Source: Okeania sp. SIO1I7
Lineage (GTDB): Bacteria > Cyanobacteriota > Cyanobacteriia > Cyanobacteriales > Microcoleaceae
Reading direction: 5' to 3'
Assembly (NCBI GenBank): GCA_010672585.1
Contig: JAAHGF010000007.1
Location: 102,757-155,734, forward strand
Length of the DNA stretch: 52,978 nucleotides
In this document: in pieces, positions 43,111 through 52,978 of the stretch
Layout: the number at the start of each line of letters is the position of its first letter
Numbering within the stretch: the stretch's first letter is position 1
Position numbers and translations under genes: made by a program
Notes under the pieces: generated by a model
Database searches by the model: none
The model's input: only the letters and a program-made list of their open reading frames with translations
What the model was told of the DNA's origin: nothing

Positions 43111-44481
43111 ATGCCACTAAACTTACGAACTTTTTTACAAGCGACAAATCCAGGAAGAACTTTATTTTTAAGAGATAATCCTGAAGAAGATAACAATTAT
43201 TATATTGATTTTTCTTCGGTGCGGGGAGGTCAAATTATTGAGAATCTACGAGACAATATTACTTTGTTATCGCCAGATGTAGCGACTTGCGAATTATTTA
43301 CTGGACACATTGGATGTGGAAAGTCTACAGAGTTGCTAAGACTTAAAGCAGAGTTAGAGAGAGAAGGATTTCATGTGGTTTATTTTGACTCTGGGGAATA
43401 TTTGGAATACCATGATGTGGATATTGCAGATATTTTATTGGCGATCGCTCATAGGGTAATAGAAAGTATTGAGCGATTAGAACTTGAAGAAGCTAGAGGA
43501 CTTGAAAGATTATTTGAAGGTGCAGTTAAAGTATTACAAAAGGAGTTTGAACTAGAAGAAGTTGAACTGAAACCTCAAATTCCTAATGTTCCTGATGTTG
43601 GAATTAAGGCGAATAAAAAGGGATTTAGTCTTTCTTTTGGTATGGGTAAAATTACTGCTAAAGCAAAAGAAAGTTCTGAATTAAGGAAGAAGTTGAGGGA
43701 GTATATAGAGCCTCGAATTAGTAATACTATTGAAGCAATTAACAATGAAATTATAGAGCCTTCTATTGAGAAATTGCAACAGCAAGGTAAGAAAGGATTG
43801 GTGGTAATTATTGATAATTTGGATCGTATTGAGGATAATAAAAAACCTTGGGGAAGACCTCAACCAGAATATGTCTTTGTAGACCGGGGACAGCAGTTAC
43901 GTCAGCTAAAATGTCATCTTGTTTATACTATTCCTTTATCATTGCGATTTTCTAATGATTATGGATATCTAACTCAGAGGTTTTTAACAGATCCAAATGT
44001 GTTGCCAATGGTATCAATAAAGTTGCGTGATGGTAGTAATTATCGGGAAGGAATTGAATTACTTCAACAGATGGTTTTAGCAAGAGCTTTTCCTGAACTT
44101 GAATCAAATAAACGTCTCGAAAAAATTACAGAACTTTTTGATAATCCTAAGACTTTAGAGCTTTTATGTTTTGTTAGTGGTGGTCATATTCGTAACTTAT
44201 TAAGGTTCCTATTTGACTGTATTCGTCAGGAAAGGAATTTACCTCTTTCAAGTGAGACTTTGAAACAAGTAATTCAAAAAAAGCGCGACCAAATGGTTTT
44301 GGCAATTGAACCTTATGAATGGGAATTATTGCGTCAAGTAGTTGAGTCTAAAAAAGTTACGGGAGATGATGGATATAAGATTTTAATTCGGAGTATGTTT
44401 GTTTATGAGTATCGTGATGCTGAAGGATCTTGGTTTGATATTAATCCAATTTTAGAAGGTGCGGAAGAGTTGAAGTTATGA
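43111..44481 (+). CDS. P-loop NTPase, first gene of a two-gene signalling module
   Basis: A 456-residue ATPase starting at [20 protein letters not shown] (ATG 43111); an in-frame upstream ATG lies inside the R1 element and is rejected. Walker A is GHIGCGKST (residues about 65-73) and Walker B is [11 protein letters not shown] (about 230-240). Between them is a charged helical insert (about 115-220). [20 protein letters not shown] and [18 protein letters not shown] resemble the sensor-2/lid parts of AAA or KAP/STAND-like ATPases. No catalytic effector domain is seen. Its stop overlaps the next start (ATGA), so the two are translationally coupled and probably form a complex. From memory, similar pairs are widespread in filamentous cyanobacteria. 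Confidence 0.88.
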   Translation: MPLNLRTFLQATNPGRTLFLRDNPEEDNNYYIDFSSVRGGQIIENLRDNITLLSPDVATCELFTGHIGCGKSTELLRLKAELEREGFHVVYFDSGEYLEYHDVDIADILLAIAHRVIESIERLELEEARGLERLFEGAVKVLQKEFELEEVELKPQIPNVPDVGIKANKKGFSLSFGMGKITAKAKESSELRKKLREYIEPRISNTIEAINNEIIEPSIEKLQQQGKKGLVVIIDNLDRIEDNKKPWGRPQPEYVFVDRGQQLRQLKCHLVYTIPLSLRFSNDYGYLTQRFLTDPNVLPMVSIKLRDGSNYREGIELLQQMVLARAFPELESNKRLEKITELFDNPKTLELLCFVSGGHIRNLLRFLFDCIRQERNLPLSSETLKQVIQKKRDQMVLAIEPYEWELLRQVVESKKVTGDDGYKILIRSMFVYEYRDAEGSWFDINPILEGAEELKL

Positions 44482-47400
44482 ATGAATTAAATTTATCTTT
44501 TGAGAGTTCTGATAATGAGCGATCGCTTGAAGATATAGTATGGACAATTGAAATGTCTCAGGGACAGTTTTGTTTAATATTAGCTGTATGTGACTCAACT
44601 AAGTTGCGCGATAATATGGCAGAAAAATTACAAGAAGTTTGCCCGAATATAGAAGAGATTGTTGTCAAGTCATCTGATACTTTAATCTATCCCCAACTTA
44701 AGGATATAAACAGTCAAAAACATCTATCAGCAATTATGATTCGTGGTTTTGAATCAGTTACAAAGATAGATCGAATGTTAATTTCTCTGAATCAAGTAAG
44801 AGAAGATTTGTGGAAGTCTTTTAAGTTTCCTATAATTTTATGGATTAATGGGGAAATTTCCAAAAAAATGATTCGACTTACTCCAGATATTGAGAGTTGG
44901 GCAAGCATAACTAATTTTAGTAGTTTCTCTAGAAAACAGGTTGATTACCAAGCAGAAAAGGTAGATAGATTTAATCAGAATCAAGGTTCTGAAGATAGCG
45001 ATGGATTGAAGAATAATAATTTTTTAATTGAGTTGTTTTCGATATTTTCTGTTAAAGTTCTGAGAATTTTTTTCTTGCTTAAATTAAGTAAAGAGTTTTT
45101 ATTTTCATCTTTTGACAGAAAATTAGCAGTATCTCCCAAGATAGATCAGGGTATAGAACTAGCCAAATCTAGTAATGTAGAAGCACTTATAGCAGCACTT
45201 CAGAATCGTGAAGAAGGAATAAAACTAGCCAAATCTGGTAATCTAGAGAAAGCTATATCTGCTTTTAGAAAAGCTTTAGAACTAGATCCTTATATCAATC
45301 TTGATATTACGGGAGAAACTCAAGAAACAGATCCAGAATCCTTTGCCAAAAAATTAGCAGCATCTACCAAAAAGATAGATGAGGGTACAAATAGCCAAAT
45401 ATGTAATGTAGAGACACTTATGTTGTCTGATTTCACAAAACCTTCATCTGGTTTTAAACCTGTAGAACTATATCCTAAAATCAAGCTTGATATTAGGGGA
45501 GAAACTAAAGAAAAATACCCCCAATTATTGGCCCCAAAATTAGCAGCATCTGCCAATATAGATGAGGGTACAGAACTAGCCAAATTTGGTGATTTAGAGG
45601 CAGCTATAGCAGCATTTCAGAATTGTAGTGAAGGAATAAAACTAGCCGAATCTGGTAATGTAGAGAAAGCTATATCTGCTTTTAGAAAAGCTTTAAAACT
45701 AGATCCTTATATCAACCTTGATAACACAGGAAAAACTCAAGAAAAAGACCCCCAATCCTTTGCCAAAAAATTAGCAGCATCTGCCAATATAGATGAGGGT
45801 ACAGAACTAGCCAAATCTGGTAATGTAGAGGCAGCTATATTTTTTTTTAAAAAAGCCTTAGAATTAAATCCTAATGTCCGCCTTGATATCACAGGAGAAA
45901 CTCAAGAAACAGATCCGGAATCCTTTGCCAAAAAATTAGCAGTACCTCAGAAGATCGAAGAAGGAATAAAACTAGGAAAATCTGGAAAACCTGAAGAAGC
46001 AGTAGCCATTTTAAGAGAAGCACTACAATGGGACCCTGAGATTGATATTTATCAGCACTTAAGTCAATTCAATGGTGGGCTAGATCGATGGGCAGATCGA
46101 GTTTACAATTCTCTAGAAGAGAAAGAAAAACCAGTTGCTCTGCGTATTTTCTGGGAACTTGTCGAGATAAAAAATGAAATAATTAACCCAGGTAAAGTTA
46201 ATTACAAATTCAGCGACGCTATTTTAGAAAATTTACCAAATCCAGAGCAATCTCTGGAACTTTTACAGCAAGTGACAAGCAAGTTGGCTGACCCAAAAAA
46301 TAGGTTAATTGAGATATATAAGTTCTCCTCCAGGGAGACAATTTTATTTATTACATATTCATCCTTGTTGTATGATTGGATAACTTTACAAAAATGGCTC
46401 AAAGATTATGAATCTGTAATAGAAATAACACGGGAAATTGAAAGGGTAGCTAAACGTTGGAAAAATCACCAAGCTAATGATGATTGGCTATGGCGAGGAA
46501 CACAATTAGTGGAAGCGGAAAACTATTTAAAAGAACATGGGCATTTAGGGCTATTAAAAGGTTTTGGTTATAAATTTATTGAAGCTAGCAAAGAATTGAA
46601 ACAAAAACAAATAGAGGAAGAACGTAGTCGATTAGAAGTTGTCAATAAACAATTGGAAAAATTAAATCAACTTAAAGATGAATTTTTAGCTAATACCTCT
46701 CACGAACTCCGAACACCTCTCAACGCTATAATTAACCTGGCGGAATCCATGATAGATTCTCCCACCGATCAACTATCAGAATCCCAGAAAAGCAATTTAT
46801 CTCTTATTATTTATAGTGGTTCTAGACTAGCTAATCTTATTAACGATATTCTAGATTTTTCCAAACTTAGAAACAAAGATATTCAACTTCAACAGAAATC
46901 AATTGGTGTCAAAGAAATCACTGAAATAGTTCTTACCCTAAATCAACCTTCAGTGAAAAATAGCGCCTTGAAACTGATTAATTCTATTGATAATAATTTA
47001 CCCCCCGTATATGCTGATGAAAATCGTCTTCAACAAATTCTATTCAACCTTATTGGTAATGCCATTAAATTCACTGAACGGGGTAAAATCGAAGTATCGG
47101 CAAAATTAGTTTCTGAGAAAAATCAGAGACAATTAGCCATTAGTATTTCTGACACAGGTATTGGTATTTCAGAAGATAAATTAGACAGTATTTTTGAATC
47201 TTTTGAACAAGCAGATGGAACTATCTCCCGTGAATATAGGGGAACAGGTTTAGGTTTAGCAATTACGAAACAACTTGTTGAATTACACGGTGGCAAAATT
47301 GTTGTAGAATCAGTGCTTGGAAAAGGTTCTTGCTTTACCTTTACTTTGCCTGTGTCTGAGAAACCAGCAGAAAAAATAGAGACTTCACCAATTTTATCTC

Positions 47401-49850
47401 CAGTCGTACAGACAACTGATATAAATCCTGAAGTTGATGCAGATAATCGAGACGTCACGTTAGCAAAAAAACATGGAGAATGCAGCAAAAATAATTCGGC
47501 AAAAATTCTAATTGTTGACGACGATCTTGTGAATTTAGAAGTGCTTGATAAGCATCTTTCTAATAATAATTATTCTGTTAATCGAGCTGACAATGGACGA
47601 GAAGCATTACAAATTCTGGAGAAAGGTTTCCAACCAGATCTAATTTTACTTGACATAATGATGCCAGGAATGACAGGTTTTGAAGTTTGTCAAAAAATCC
47701 GAGAGAAGTTATCTCCTAATGAACTCCCTATTATTTTTCTTACTGCCAAAAATCAAATTTCTGACTTAGTAAAAGGTTACAATGTAGGAGGAAATGATTT
47801 TATAACTAAACCTTTTTCTAAAGGCGAATTATTAGCACGAATCAAAACTCATATTAGTTTAAAAAAGAAAAATCAGGAAGTTCAAGAGCAGCGTCTACGA
47901 GCTGAAATTGCTGAAATTGAAACATTAATTTCCTTATCTCAAGCTCGTCTATTATCTGATGATTGGTTAGGTTCTTTGGATGCTGTTTTTCAAGCGGGTA
48001 AAAAGTTACAAAATGTGCAAGTTCTACCCGATCTGAAAATGAAAGTAACTTGCCAACTTAGACAAGTAGTTGACAACATCTCAGAGAAAAATAGTTTCCA
48101 ATTTCATACAGCTAAAGTTAACAAAATTATCTTTAGTCCAGATGGTAAAACTTTAGCTTCAGCTAGCAATGATGGTACAGTCAAACTCTGCCGATTAGAT
48201 GATAGTTCAATAGTTACTCTTGAAGGTCATAATAATCCAGTGACTAGCGTTAGTTTCAGTTTCGATAGTCAAATATTAGCTTCTGCAAGTCAAGACAATA
48301 CAGTAAAACTCTGGGGATTAGATGGTACTGAACTAGGAACTTTTGAAAATAAGGGAAATAAAGTAATTTTTTCTCCTAATGAACAAATATTAGCTTCTAC
48401 TAGGGAAGGAACAATAAAGTTTTGGCAAATAGATGGTACGAAATTGCAAGTTATCCCTGATTTAAGAGTAATTGAAGACTTAAGTTTTAGTTCGTTGGAA
48501 CAGATTTTAGTTTGTGCTACTGAAGAGGGTATTAAACTGTGTCAATTAAACAATCCTGATATTCTAAGCATTCATTCCGATCAAGATTGGGTAACAAGTA
48601 TTAGCTTTAGTTCTAATGGAAAAAGTTTAGTTTCTGCCAATCAAGATGGTGTAATAAAACTCTGGCATTGCAATGATGGTAAATTAGAAAAACGGAAAAG
48701 TTTTGCAGCATATAAAGAGCCAATAACTAGCTTGATAATTAGTCCTAATGGCGATAAATTTGCCTCAAGCAGCGAAGATAGAAAAGTTAAAATATGGGAT
48801 TTACAAGGCAATATAATTAATATGTTTAGAGGTCACAGAGACAAAATTACAAGTCTTTGTTTCCATCCCAATAATCAAATTATAGCTTCTGCTGATAATA
48901 GTGGTGCAGTAAAATTATGGAGTTTAAGAAATAACAAACCACCAACTTTTTGTAATCATAATAGCAAAATTACAACTGTTAAATTTAGTCCTGATGGTAA
49001 AACTCTGGCTTCTGCTGATGAATATGGCAATATAAAATTATGGCAAACAGATGGAACAGAACTTGAAAGCTCTCAAACTTACAATAAAAAAATAACCGCT
49101 CTTAGTTTTCATCCAAATAGCGAAATTCTTGCTTTTAGTGATGATGATGGTAATGTTGATTTTTTATCATTAAATAATAGTGAAATACCATTATCTATAC
49201 TTCAAGATTTCGGAATTACTAGCTTAAATTATTTTGGTTCTGATGGTAAATTTATAGCCTTGACTCAAGAGAATGGTAATCTTGAAATTTTTGACCTAGA
49301 TGGTAACTCATTAGCTGTCGGCAGAAATGGCGATCGAATTATTAGTATGGATGTTAGTTCCGATAGTCATACTTTAGCCACTGTTGGTGCAGATAATAAA
49401 ATAAAAATCTGGGATTTCACAAACAATAAACTATTAGAAAAATTCTCTTTTTCAACTAACAGTAGTGTGACTAAAATTCGCTTTAGTCCTAATGGAGAAA
49501 TTCTAGCTTCAGCTAGTGAAGATTGTACTATCAAACTTTGGAATCTTAATGGTGAAGAATTAGCAATTTTCAAAGGACACAGCAAAGCTATTACTAGCAT
49601 TAGCTTTAGTCCTGACAGTCAAATTTTAGCCTCTGGTAGTAATGATAATACCATCAAATTGTGGAGCCTTATTAATGAGACTGAAATATATACGTTACAA
49701 GAGCATACCCAACCGATTACAAGTATAGATTTTAGTCCAGATAGTCAAACTTTAGCTTCTGCAAGTAATGATAAGAAAGTAATTCTGTGGAATTTGAATC
49801 TTGATGATTTACTACGTCGTGCTGATGAATGGTTATATCATGTCCGGTAG
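44478..49850 (+). CDS. Giant hybrid: TPR-like repeats, STAND-type helical region, histidine kinase, receiver, 14 WD40 repeats
   Basis: A 1790-residue protein. Residues 1-155 are a P-loop-less alpha/beta domain (FCLILAVCD, then FPIILWING). About 216-504 are TPR-like repeats with near-identical DNA units. About 505-700 resemble the helical region of STAND proteins ([15 protein letters not shown]). The histidine kinase follows: HisKA with His742 in [12 protein letters not shown], then HATPase boxes [19 protein letters not shown] and GTGLGLAI. The receiver has ILIVDDD and phospho-acceptor Asp1059 in [10 protein letters not shown]. Residues about 1140-1200 are the helical lead-in typical of STAND-WD40 proteins, and about 1210-1775 hold 14 WD40 repeats, enough for two propellers, ending [12 protein letters not shown]. 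Its partner is the NTPase encoded immediately upstream. Ligand and output are unknown. Confidence 0.93.
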   Translation: MNELNLSFESSDNERSLEDIVWTIEMSQGQFCLILAVCDSTKLRDNMAEKLQEVCPNIEEIVVKSSDTLIYPQLKDINSQKHLSAIMIRGFESVTKIDRMLISLNQVREDLWKSFKFPIILWINGEISKKMIRLTPDIESWASITNFSSFSRKQVDYQAEKVDRFNQNQGSEDSDGLKNNNFLIELFSIFSVKVLRIFFLLKLSKEFLFSSFDRKLAVSPKIDQGIELAKSSNVEALIAALQNREEGIKLAKSGNLEKAISAFRKALELDPYINLDITGETQETDPESFAKKLAASTKKIDEGTNSQICNVETLMLSDFTKPSSGFKPVELYPKIKLDIRGETKEKYPQLLAPKLAASANIDEGTELAKFGDLEAAIAAFQNCSEGIKLAESGNVEKAISAFRKALKLDPYINLDNTGKTQEKDPQSFAKKLAASANIDEGTELAKSGNVEAAIFFFKKALELNPNVRLDITGETQETDPESFAKKLAVPQKIEEGIKLGKSGKPEEAVAILREALQWDPEIDIYQHLSQFNGGLDRWADRVYNSLEEKEKPVALRIFWELVEIKNEIINPGKVNYKFSDAILENLPNPEQSLELLQQVTSKLADPKNRLIEIYKFSSRETILFITYSSLLYDWITLQKWLKDYESVIEITREIERVAKRWKNHQANDDWLWRGTQLVEAENYLKEHGHLGLLKGFGYKFIEASKELKQKQIEEERSRLEVVNKQLEKLNQLKDEFLANTSHELRTPLNAIINLAESMIDSPTDQLSESQKSNLSLIIYSGSRLANLINDILDFSKLRNKDIQLQQKSIGVKEITEIVLTLNQPSVKNSALKLINSIDNNLPPVYADENRLQQILFNLIGNAIKFTERGKIEVSAKLVSEKNQRQLAISISDTGIGISEDKLDSIFESFEQADGTISREYRGTGLGLAITKQLVELHGGKIVVESVLGKGSCFTFTLPVSEKPAEKIETSPILSPVVQTTDINPEVDADNRDVTLAKKHGECSKNNSAKILIVDDDLVNLEVLDKHLSNNNYSVNRADNGREALQILEKGFQPDLILLDIMMPGMTGFEVCQKIREKLSPNELPIIFLTAKNQISDLVKGYNVGGNDFITKPFSKGELLARIKTHISLKKKNQEVQEQRLRAEIAEIETLISLSQARLLSDDWLGSLDAVFQAGKKLQNVQVLPDLKMKVTCQLRQVVDNISEKNSFQFHTAKVNKIIFSPDGKTLASASNDGTVKLCRLDDSSIVTLEGHNNPVTSVSFSFDSQILASASQDNTVKLWGLDGTELGTFENKGNKVIFSPNEQILASTREGTIKFWQIDGTKLQVIPDLRVIEDLSFSSLEQILVCATEEGIKLCQLNNPDILSIHSDQDWVTSISFSSNGKSLVSANQDGVIKLWHCNDGKLEKRKSFAAYKEPITSLIISPNGDKFASSSEDRKVKIWDLQGNIINMFRGHRDKITSLCFHPNNQIIASADNSGAVKLWSLRNNKPPTFCNHNSKITTVKFSPDGKTLASADEYGNIKLWQTDGTELESSQTYNKKITALSFHPNSEILAFSDDDGNVDFLSLNNSEIPLSILQDFGITSLNYFGSDGKFIALTQENGNLEIFDLDGNSLAVGRNGDRIISMDVSSDSHTLATVGADNKIKIWDFTNNKLLEKFSFSTNSSVTKIRFSPNGEILASASEDCTIKLWNLNGEELAIFKGHSKAITSISFSPDSQILASGSNDNTIKLWSLINETEIYTLQEHTQPITSIDFSPDSQTLASASNDKKVILWNLNLDDLLRRADEWLYHVR

Positions 49851-50098
49851 CATCGGTCTTGTATAGAGAAGGTAAGGAAGAAGGAAGAAGGAAGAAGGAA
49901 GAAGCTTTAAGAGAAGGAAAAATTTTACTTATATGGCAGTAGATATTTTCCCAACTTTTACACGGGACTATACCAACGGACATGATATTACCTAAGCATT
50001 TCAACTTACATCCGCACGACAATAAGTACATGAAGAGAGGAAATTGACCACTATAAACTTTCTTATTACTTATTACTTATTACTTATTACTTTTTAAG
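49851..50098. other. Convergent spacer with microsatellites
   Basis: AAGGAAGAAGGAAGAAGGAA (49874-49907) and repeated TTATTACTTATTACT (50063-50090). No terminator hairpin is obvious between the convergent genes. Confidence 0.5.
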
Positions 50099-51451
50099 CT
50101 ATATTTCAGTAAAATGTTTAAATAATAAATGATGAATAAATTGATAGCGATCGCCTACCCTTTGCAATAATAAACGACTCGCAGCATAATTGAGAAAACG
50201 ACGATAATTCCAGGGAATATGGCCATTAAAAAATAGAATAATCCGCAGCACCAATTTTTTTAATCCCGGTAAACCAAATAACATCCCAATAATTACACCT
50301 CCAATAGCACCACTAATTAACCCTAGATATAAATCTAAGTCTAAAATTAAAGTAAAAATAAACCCAAAAATAAACCCCCAAAATAACACACTAATCAAAT
50401 TAACCATTAACTGATATGTTTGTAACTCGCCATTAGCATCTAACCAAGCTGGCCGTAGTTTTTCTATTGTAAATTCCTGACTGTTATCTGTGGCCATTCG
50501 TTTTGCTAGCCATGCTAACCATCGTCTTGTATGTTCCGGCAGTGGTTCGCGGCCCCTAGAATACCAATTATAATTATTCTCTCGCCCTAATTGACGACGA
50601 ATATAAGCATTTAATAAATATTTTTCTCTTCCCTGCTGAGAAGTAATTCTTCTCCAAGCAGCAATTAAAATTTCCTCATAAGCTAAAGTCATCATACTTA
50701 ACATTAATGGTATTTCAGCTAAGTTTAATAATTCTGGTTCATCCTGAAGATAATGCCAAAGTTCTCTGCTACTAGCTGCTAATAAATAATCTTGAATCTG
50801 ACCTGTGGTTAAAGGCTGTAATAATACAGCAGCATTTAATTTAAACTTAGTCCGACAATTTTTATAAGCGGTAAAACTACTGCAAATAACTAAGTCCTTT
50901 GGTTGCAAATATACTGATAATTTATTAATTTCTTCTAAGCAATTTTTAGATAATTCTGGAGATACTCGATCAAATCCATCTATTAGAAGTGACAATTGTT
51001 GATTTTCTAACCAATCTCTAATGACCTTTTTGGGTATCTTGTACTTAAATTTAATTTGATTCACTAACCAATCTGAAATATCTTGATTTTTATTTTGCCA
51101 TGTCGAAAGGTCTAATAATACTGGGATTGATGTTTGTGGTTCTTTTTCCGCCCGAATTACTAGCTTTCTAGCTAATTCTAGTAAAGTTGTAGTTTTTCCA
51201 CCCCCAGGATTTCCTAATATAAGTAATTTTCCTTTCATTCTGTCAAAAACTTGGATAATACTTATTTTTTCTGGTAGTTGAAAACTAGGACGCTTTCCTA
51301 CTTTTACTTCTATATCCCAAGAACGTTTTAACTGTTGGGGGGGTCGCTGACGAACAAGATTAACTATCACTGCATGGTGTAGAGACTGCGATCGCAGTTG
51401 CAGAACTTCTCTTTTAACTGTATTTAATAGTTTATCGCGATTTCTTTGCAC
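50099..51451 (-). CDS. NACHT-type NTPase with C-terminal membrane segments
   Basis: A 450-residue STAND NTPase of the NACHT clade. Walker A is LLILGNPGGGKTTTLLELA (residues about 76-94), Walker B is LSLLIDGFDRVSPE (153-166) with the NACHT small residue and acidic pattern, LVICSSFTAYK is the sensor strand, and LLQPLTTGQIQDYLLA and EIPLMLSMMTLAYEE are the helical wall typical of NACHT. The RWLAWLAKRMATDNSQEFTIEKLRP winged-helix region follows. Two or three hydrophobic helices (about 348-400; VLFWGFIFGFIFTLIL, then GAIGGVIIGMLFG) precede a short tail (YQFIHHLLFKHFTE). Bacterial NACHT proteins include anti-phage defence ATPases; here the membrane segment could be the effector. There are no C-terminal sensor repeats. 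Confidence 0.9.
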   Translation of the reverse strand: MQRNRDKLLNTVKREVLQLRSQSLHHAVIVNLVRQRPPQQLKRSWDIEVKVGKRPSFQLPEKISIIQVFDRMKGKLLILGNPGGGKTTTLLELARKLVIRAEKEPQTSIPVLLDLSTWQNKNQDISDWLVNQIKFKYKIPKKVIRDWLENQQLSLLIDGFDRVSPELSKNCLEEINKLSVYLQPKDLVICSSFTAYKNCRTKFKLNAAVLLQPLTTGQIQDYLLAASSRELWHYLQDEPELLNLAEIPLMLSMMTLAYEEILIAAWRRITSQQGREKYLLNAYIRRQLGRENNYNWYSRGREPLPEHTRRWLAWLAKRMATDNSQEFTIEKLRPAWLDANGELQTYQLMVNLISVLFWGFIFGFIFTLILDLDLYLGLISGAIGGVIIGMLFGLPGLKKLVLRIILFFNGHIPWNYRRFLNYAASRLLLQRVGDRYQFIHHLLFKHFTEI

Positions 51452-51492
51452 CTTCGTATATTTTGTGAGATGATTTAGTTAGCTGTTATCTT

Positions 51493-51635
51493 ATACCGTT
51501 TCACGGAAGTCAAATTCGTTAACACCCTTGGTATTAGAGGCTCAAAACTTTGAAAATACAGTAATTTCACCGAAATTATTTCACATCTAAGATTTGAAAC
51601 TATTTGTGACATCTCTAAAGTGAATTGGTATTAAT
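51493..51635. repeat. R5 dispersed repeat, copy B
   Basis: TACCGTTTCACGGAAGTCAA, AAAACTTTGAAAATACAGTA, TTATTTCACATCTAAGATTT, GAAACTATTTGTGACATC and TTGGTATTAA. Same order as 14168-14318. It lies upstream of the NACHT gene start (51451). An R1 end fragment (GCAGGAAATGCTTAC) follows at 51661-51675. Confidence 0.7.
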
Positions 51636-51810
51636 TTAACTATATTTAAACTAGTATTCAGCAGGAAATGCTTACATATTTATAGCTATTTTATCGTTAA
51701 AATATTAACAGCATATATCTGTCTTAATAGCTGATAGTGATACTTGTGATAAAAATGCAAATTAGCTAAGAAAGTGAACATAAAATCTAGTTGATAAAGG
51801 AGGAAAAATT

Positions 51811-52590
51811 ATGTCGTTCAACATGGGACAATCGATCCTTATAGGAATAATTGGCCTTGCTAGTTCTACATCTGTTGCTTATTTCACAATTCAGTCTGGT
51901 TCGTCACAATTTTCTACTAATTTTTTACAGACACAAAAATTGGATAGTAACCTAATTTCAGTGGTTCCTAAACATCAATTAAAATCTTCATCTTCAACTT
52001 CTAATTCCTCAGATTTAGTTAGTCAAAATTCTAGTCCAGTTGTGATTACACCACCAACATCGGGGTGTAAAATTAGTATGGCCATAGTAGACGATCCTAA
52101 ACCACCTCTAAATGTTCGTAGCAGTCCAGAAGTTAGAGAAGGCAATAAAGTTGCCCAACTTAACAATAATACCTTTGTTTCTGTCGCAGATGAAAAATCT
52201 GGCTGGCTACAAATTACTGAACCAGTTATAGGTTGGGTTGCTAAGAACCGGACTCGTAGTACTTGTCAGAGAGTAGATAAGACTATTACTTTTTCTCCAG
52301 AAAGTGACACAGCTATTGTTAGAGGGGAGATGATTGGTACTGGTAATCATAACTATCGGGTCAGGATGATCCAGGGTCAGACCATGACTATCAAAAATTT
52401 TGGGGATGTATTTCCGGCTATTATTAGTCCTGATGGCCAACTTATGGCAAGGGAACCTAATATTAAAGGTAATGAAAATGAATGGACAGATACTGTGCCT
52501 ATTAGTGGAGTATATACTTTAGAATTAGATTCTAATTTCCGTGGATTTGAATATGAATTTTTAGTAGAAATTAAAGAAAATAGGCAATAG
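51811..52590 (+). CDS. Secreted SH3-domain protein
   Basis: A 259-residue protein behind AAAGGAGGAAAAATTATG, one of the strongest ribosome sites in the window. An N-terminal hydrophobic helix (ILIGIIGLASSTSVAYFTI) directs export or anchoring; a Ser-rich linker follows (about 30-85). Residues about 87-150 are a bacterial SH3 domain (LNVRSSPEVREGNKVAQLNN, then FVSVADEKSGWLQI and IGWVAKNRT). The C-terminal about 100 residues form a beta-rich domain (YRVRMIQGQTMTI, GVYTLELDSN) like the pre-peptidase C-terminal or lectin-type sandwiches. It probably binds cell wall or extracellular glycan. It is divergent from the NACHT gene. Confidence 0.85.
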   Translation: MSFNMGQSILIGIIGLASSTSVAYFTIQSGSSQFSTNFLQTQKLDSNLISVVPKHQLKSSSSTSNSSDLVSQNSSPVVITPPTSGCKISMAIVDDPKPPLNVRSSPEVREGNKVAQLNNNTFVSVADEKSGWLQITEPVIGWVAKNRTRSTCQRVDKTITFSPESDTAIVRGEMIGTGNHNYRVRMIQGQTMTIKNFGDVFPAIISPDGQLMAREPNIKGNENEWTDTVPISGVYTLELDSNFRGFEYEFLVEIKENRQ

Positions 52591-52617
52591 TTCAACAATT
52601 AATAATTAATAATTAAT

Positions 52618-52770
52618 AATTAATAATTAGGGCTTGTTGATTAAATATCAAAGCACTGCTAAATAAAGGTTTTAGCCTTTTTGGTGTCGAACAAAGTGCC
52701 TGGTTTCAAGTCTAAAAGGCTCAAAAAGGACCGTATTTTAGGCTCATAGTTGGGCAGAACAATCTTGGGA
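52618..52770. repeat. R2 element, left-end copy
   Basis: AATTAGGGCTTGTTGATTAA, ATATCAAAGCACTGCTAAAT, AAAGGTTTTAGCCTTTTTGG, AAGTGCCTGGTTTCAAGTCT, CTCAAAAAGGACCGTATTTT and AGGCTCATAGTTGGGCAGAA. It matches 38368-38505. It is followed by the CTCCTGGGAGGGG array, as the 38368 copy is followed by a single such unit. Confidence 0.8.
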
Positions 52771-52825
52771 TAATTTTTCCGACTACCTCCTCTATAATTC
52801 CCCGTTCTTCCTGTCTTCCCCTCCC

Positions 52826-52978
52826 CTCCTGGGAGGGGCTAGGGGTGGGTTCTCCTGGGAGGGGCTAGGGGTGGGTTCTCCTGGGAGGGGCTAGGGGTGG
52901 GTTCTCCTGGGAGGGGCTAGGGGTGGGTTCTCCTGGGAGGGGCTAGGGGTGGGTTCTCCTGGGAGGGGCTAGGGGTGG
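52826..52978. repeat. 26-bp tandem repeat, truncated by the window end
   Basis: CTCCTGGGAGGGGCTAGGGG plus TGGGTT, repeated without change at 26-bp steps, almost six copies before the window ends. It is G-rich with runs of three to four G on the plus strand and the palindrome CTCCTGGGAG. The array continues beyond the window. Confidence 0.95.

Overview
The window comes from a filamentous cyanobacterium, most like the low-GC, non-coding-rich marine Oscillatoriales (Trichodesmium, Okeania or Moorena types). Evidence is the frequent HIP1 octamer GCGATCGC, a plant-type zeta-carotene desaturase, a 4-Cys Ser/Thr kinase carrying a GUN4 domain, Uma2 and pentapeptide-repeat proteins, and long AT-rich spacers filled with short mobile repeats. 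The genus is inference; no rRNA or nif marker is present.

Layout. 1-7 kb: aminotransferase with a decayed copy of its own 3' end, a membrane-protein gene broken by an amber codon, Uma2 nuclease, and a divergent sulfotransferase/MFS pair. 7-14 kb: FeoA-domain protein, AGCS Na+/amino-acid symporter, orphan DUF2281 antitoxin-like protein, a two-gene membrane-protein operon and a DUF3352 protein. 14-24 kb: mostly core genes (TIGR01777 epimerase, TPR protein, IscA/SufA, a DUF6930-type protein, crtQ, SRPBCC protein); a 13 x 76-bp tandem array lies between crtQ and the SRPBCC gene. 24-31.5 kb: MscS channel, pentapeptide-repeat/nuclease-like fusion, a putative toxin/DUF2283 pair, xseA-xseB and a VOC protein. 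31.6-36.4 kb: an inverted-repeat-bounded element holding a 195-bp palindrome array; a TnpB element inserted inside the GUN4 domain of a Ser/Thr kinase; tRNA-His; ksgA. 37-42.4 kb: five minus-strand genes (SLOG protein, GTP cyclohydrolase II, OMP decarboxylase, SDR, class I methyltransferase) bracketed by two decayed direct copies of one unrecognised gene; this looks like a transferred cassette for a nucleotide-derived metabolite. 43-52.6 kb: a P-loop NTPase translationally coupled to a 1790-residue histidine kinase-receiver-WD40 protein, a membrane NACHT NTPase and a secreted SH3 protein; this resembles the NTP-dependent signalling or conflict modules common in multicellular cyanobacteria.

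At least five families of short non-autonomous repeats occupy the spacers. They are called R1-R5 below. R1 has ends GTAAGCATTCAGC, R2 ends AGGGYTTGCTGA, R3 carries TTATTAATT arms and paired CTCCTTT/AAAGGAG-type hairpins, R4 has a GTAGGGACGTT palindrome, and R5 starts ACCGTTTCACGGAAG. R3 arms supply the stop codons and last residues of several genes. The strongest candidates for something undescribed are the bracketed nucleotide cassette, the 76-bp array, the 195-bp palindrome element and the NTPase/hybrid-kinase module.
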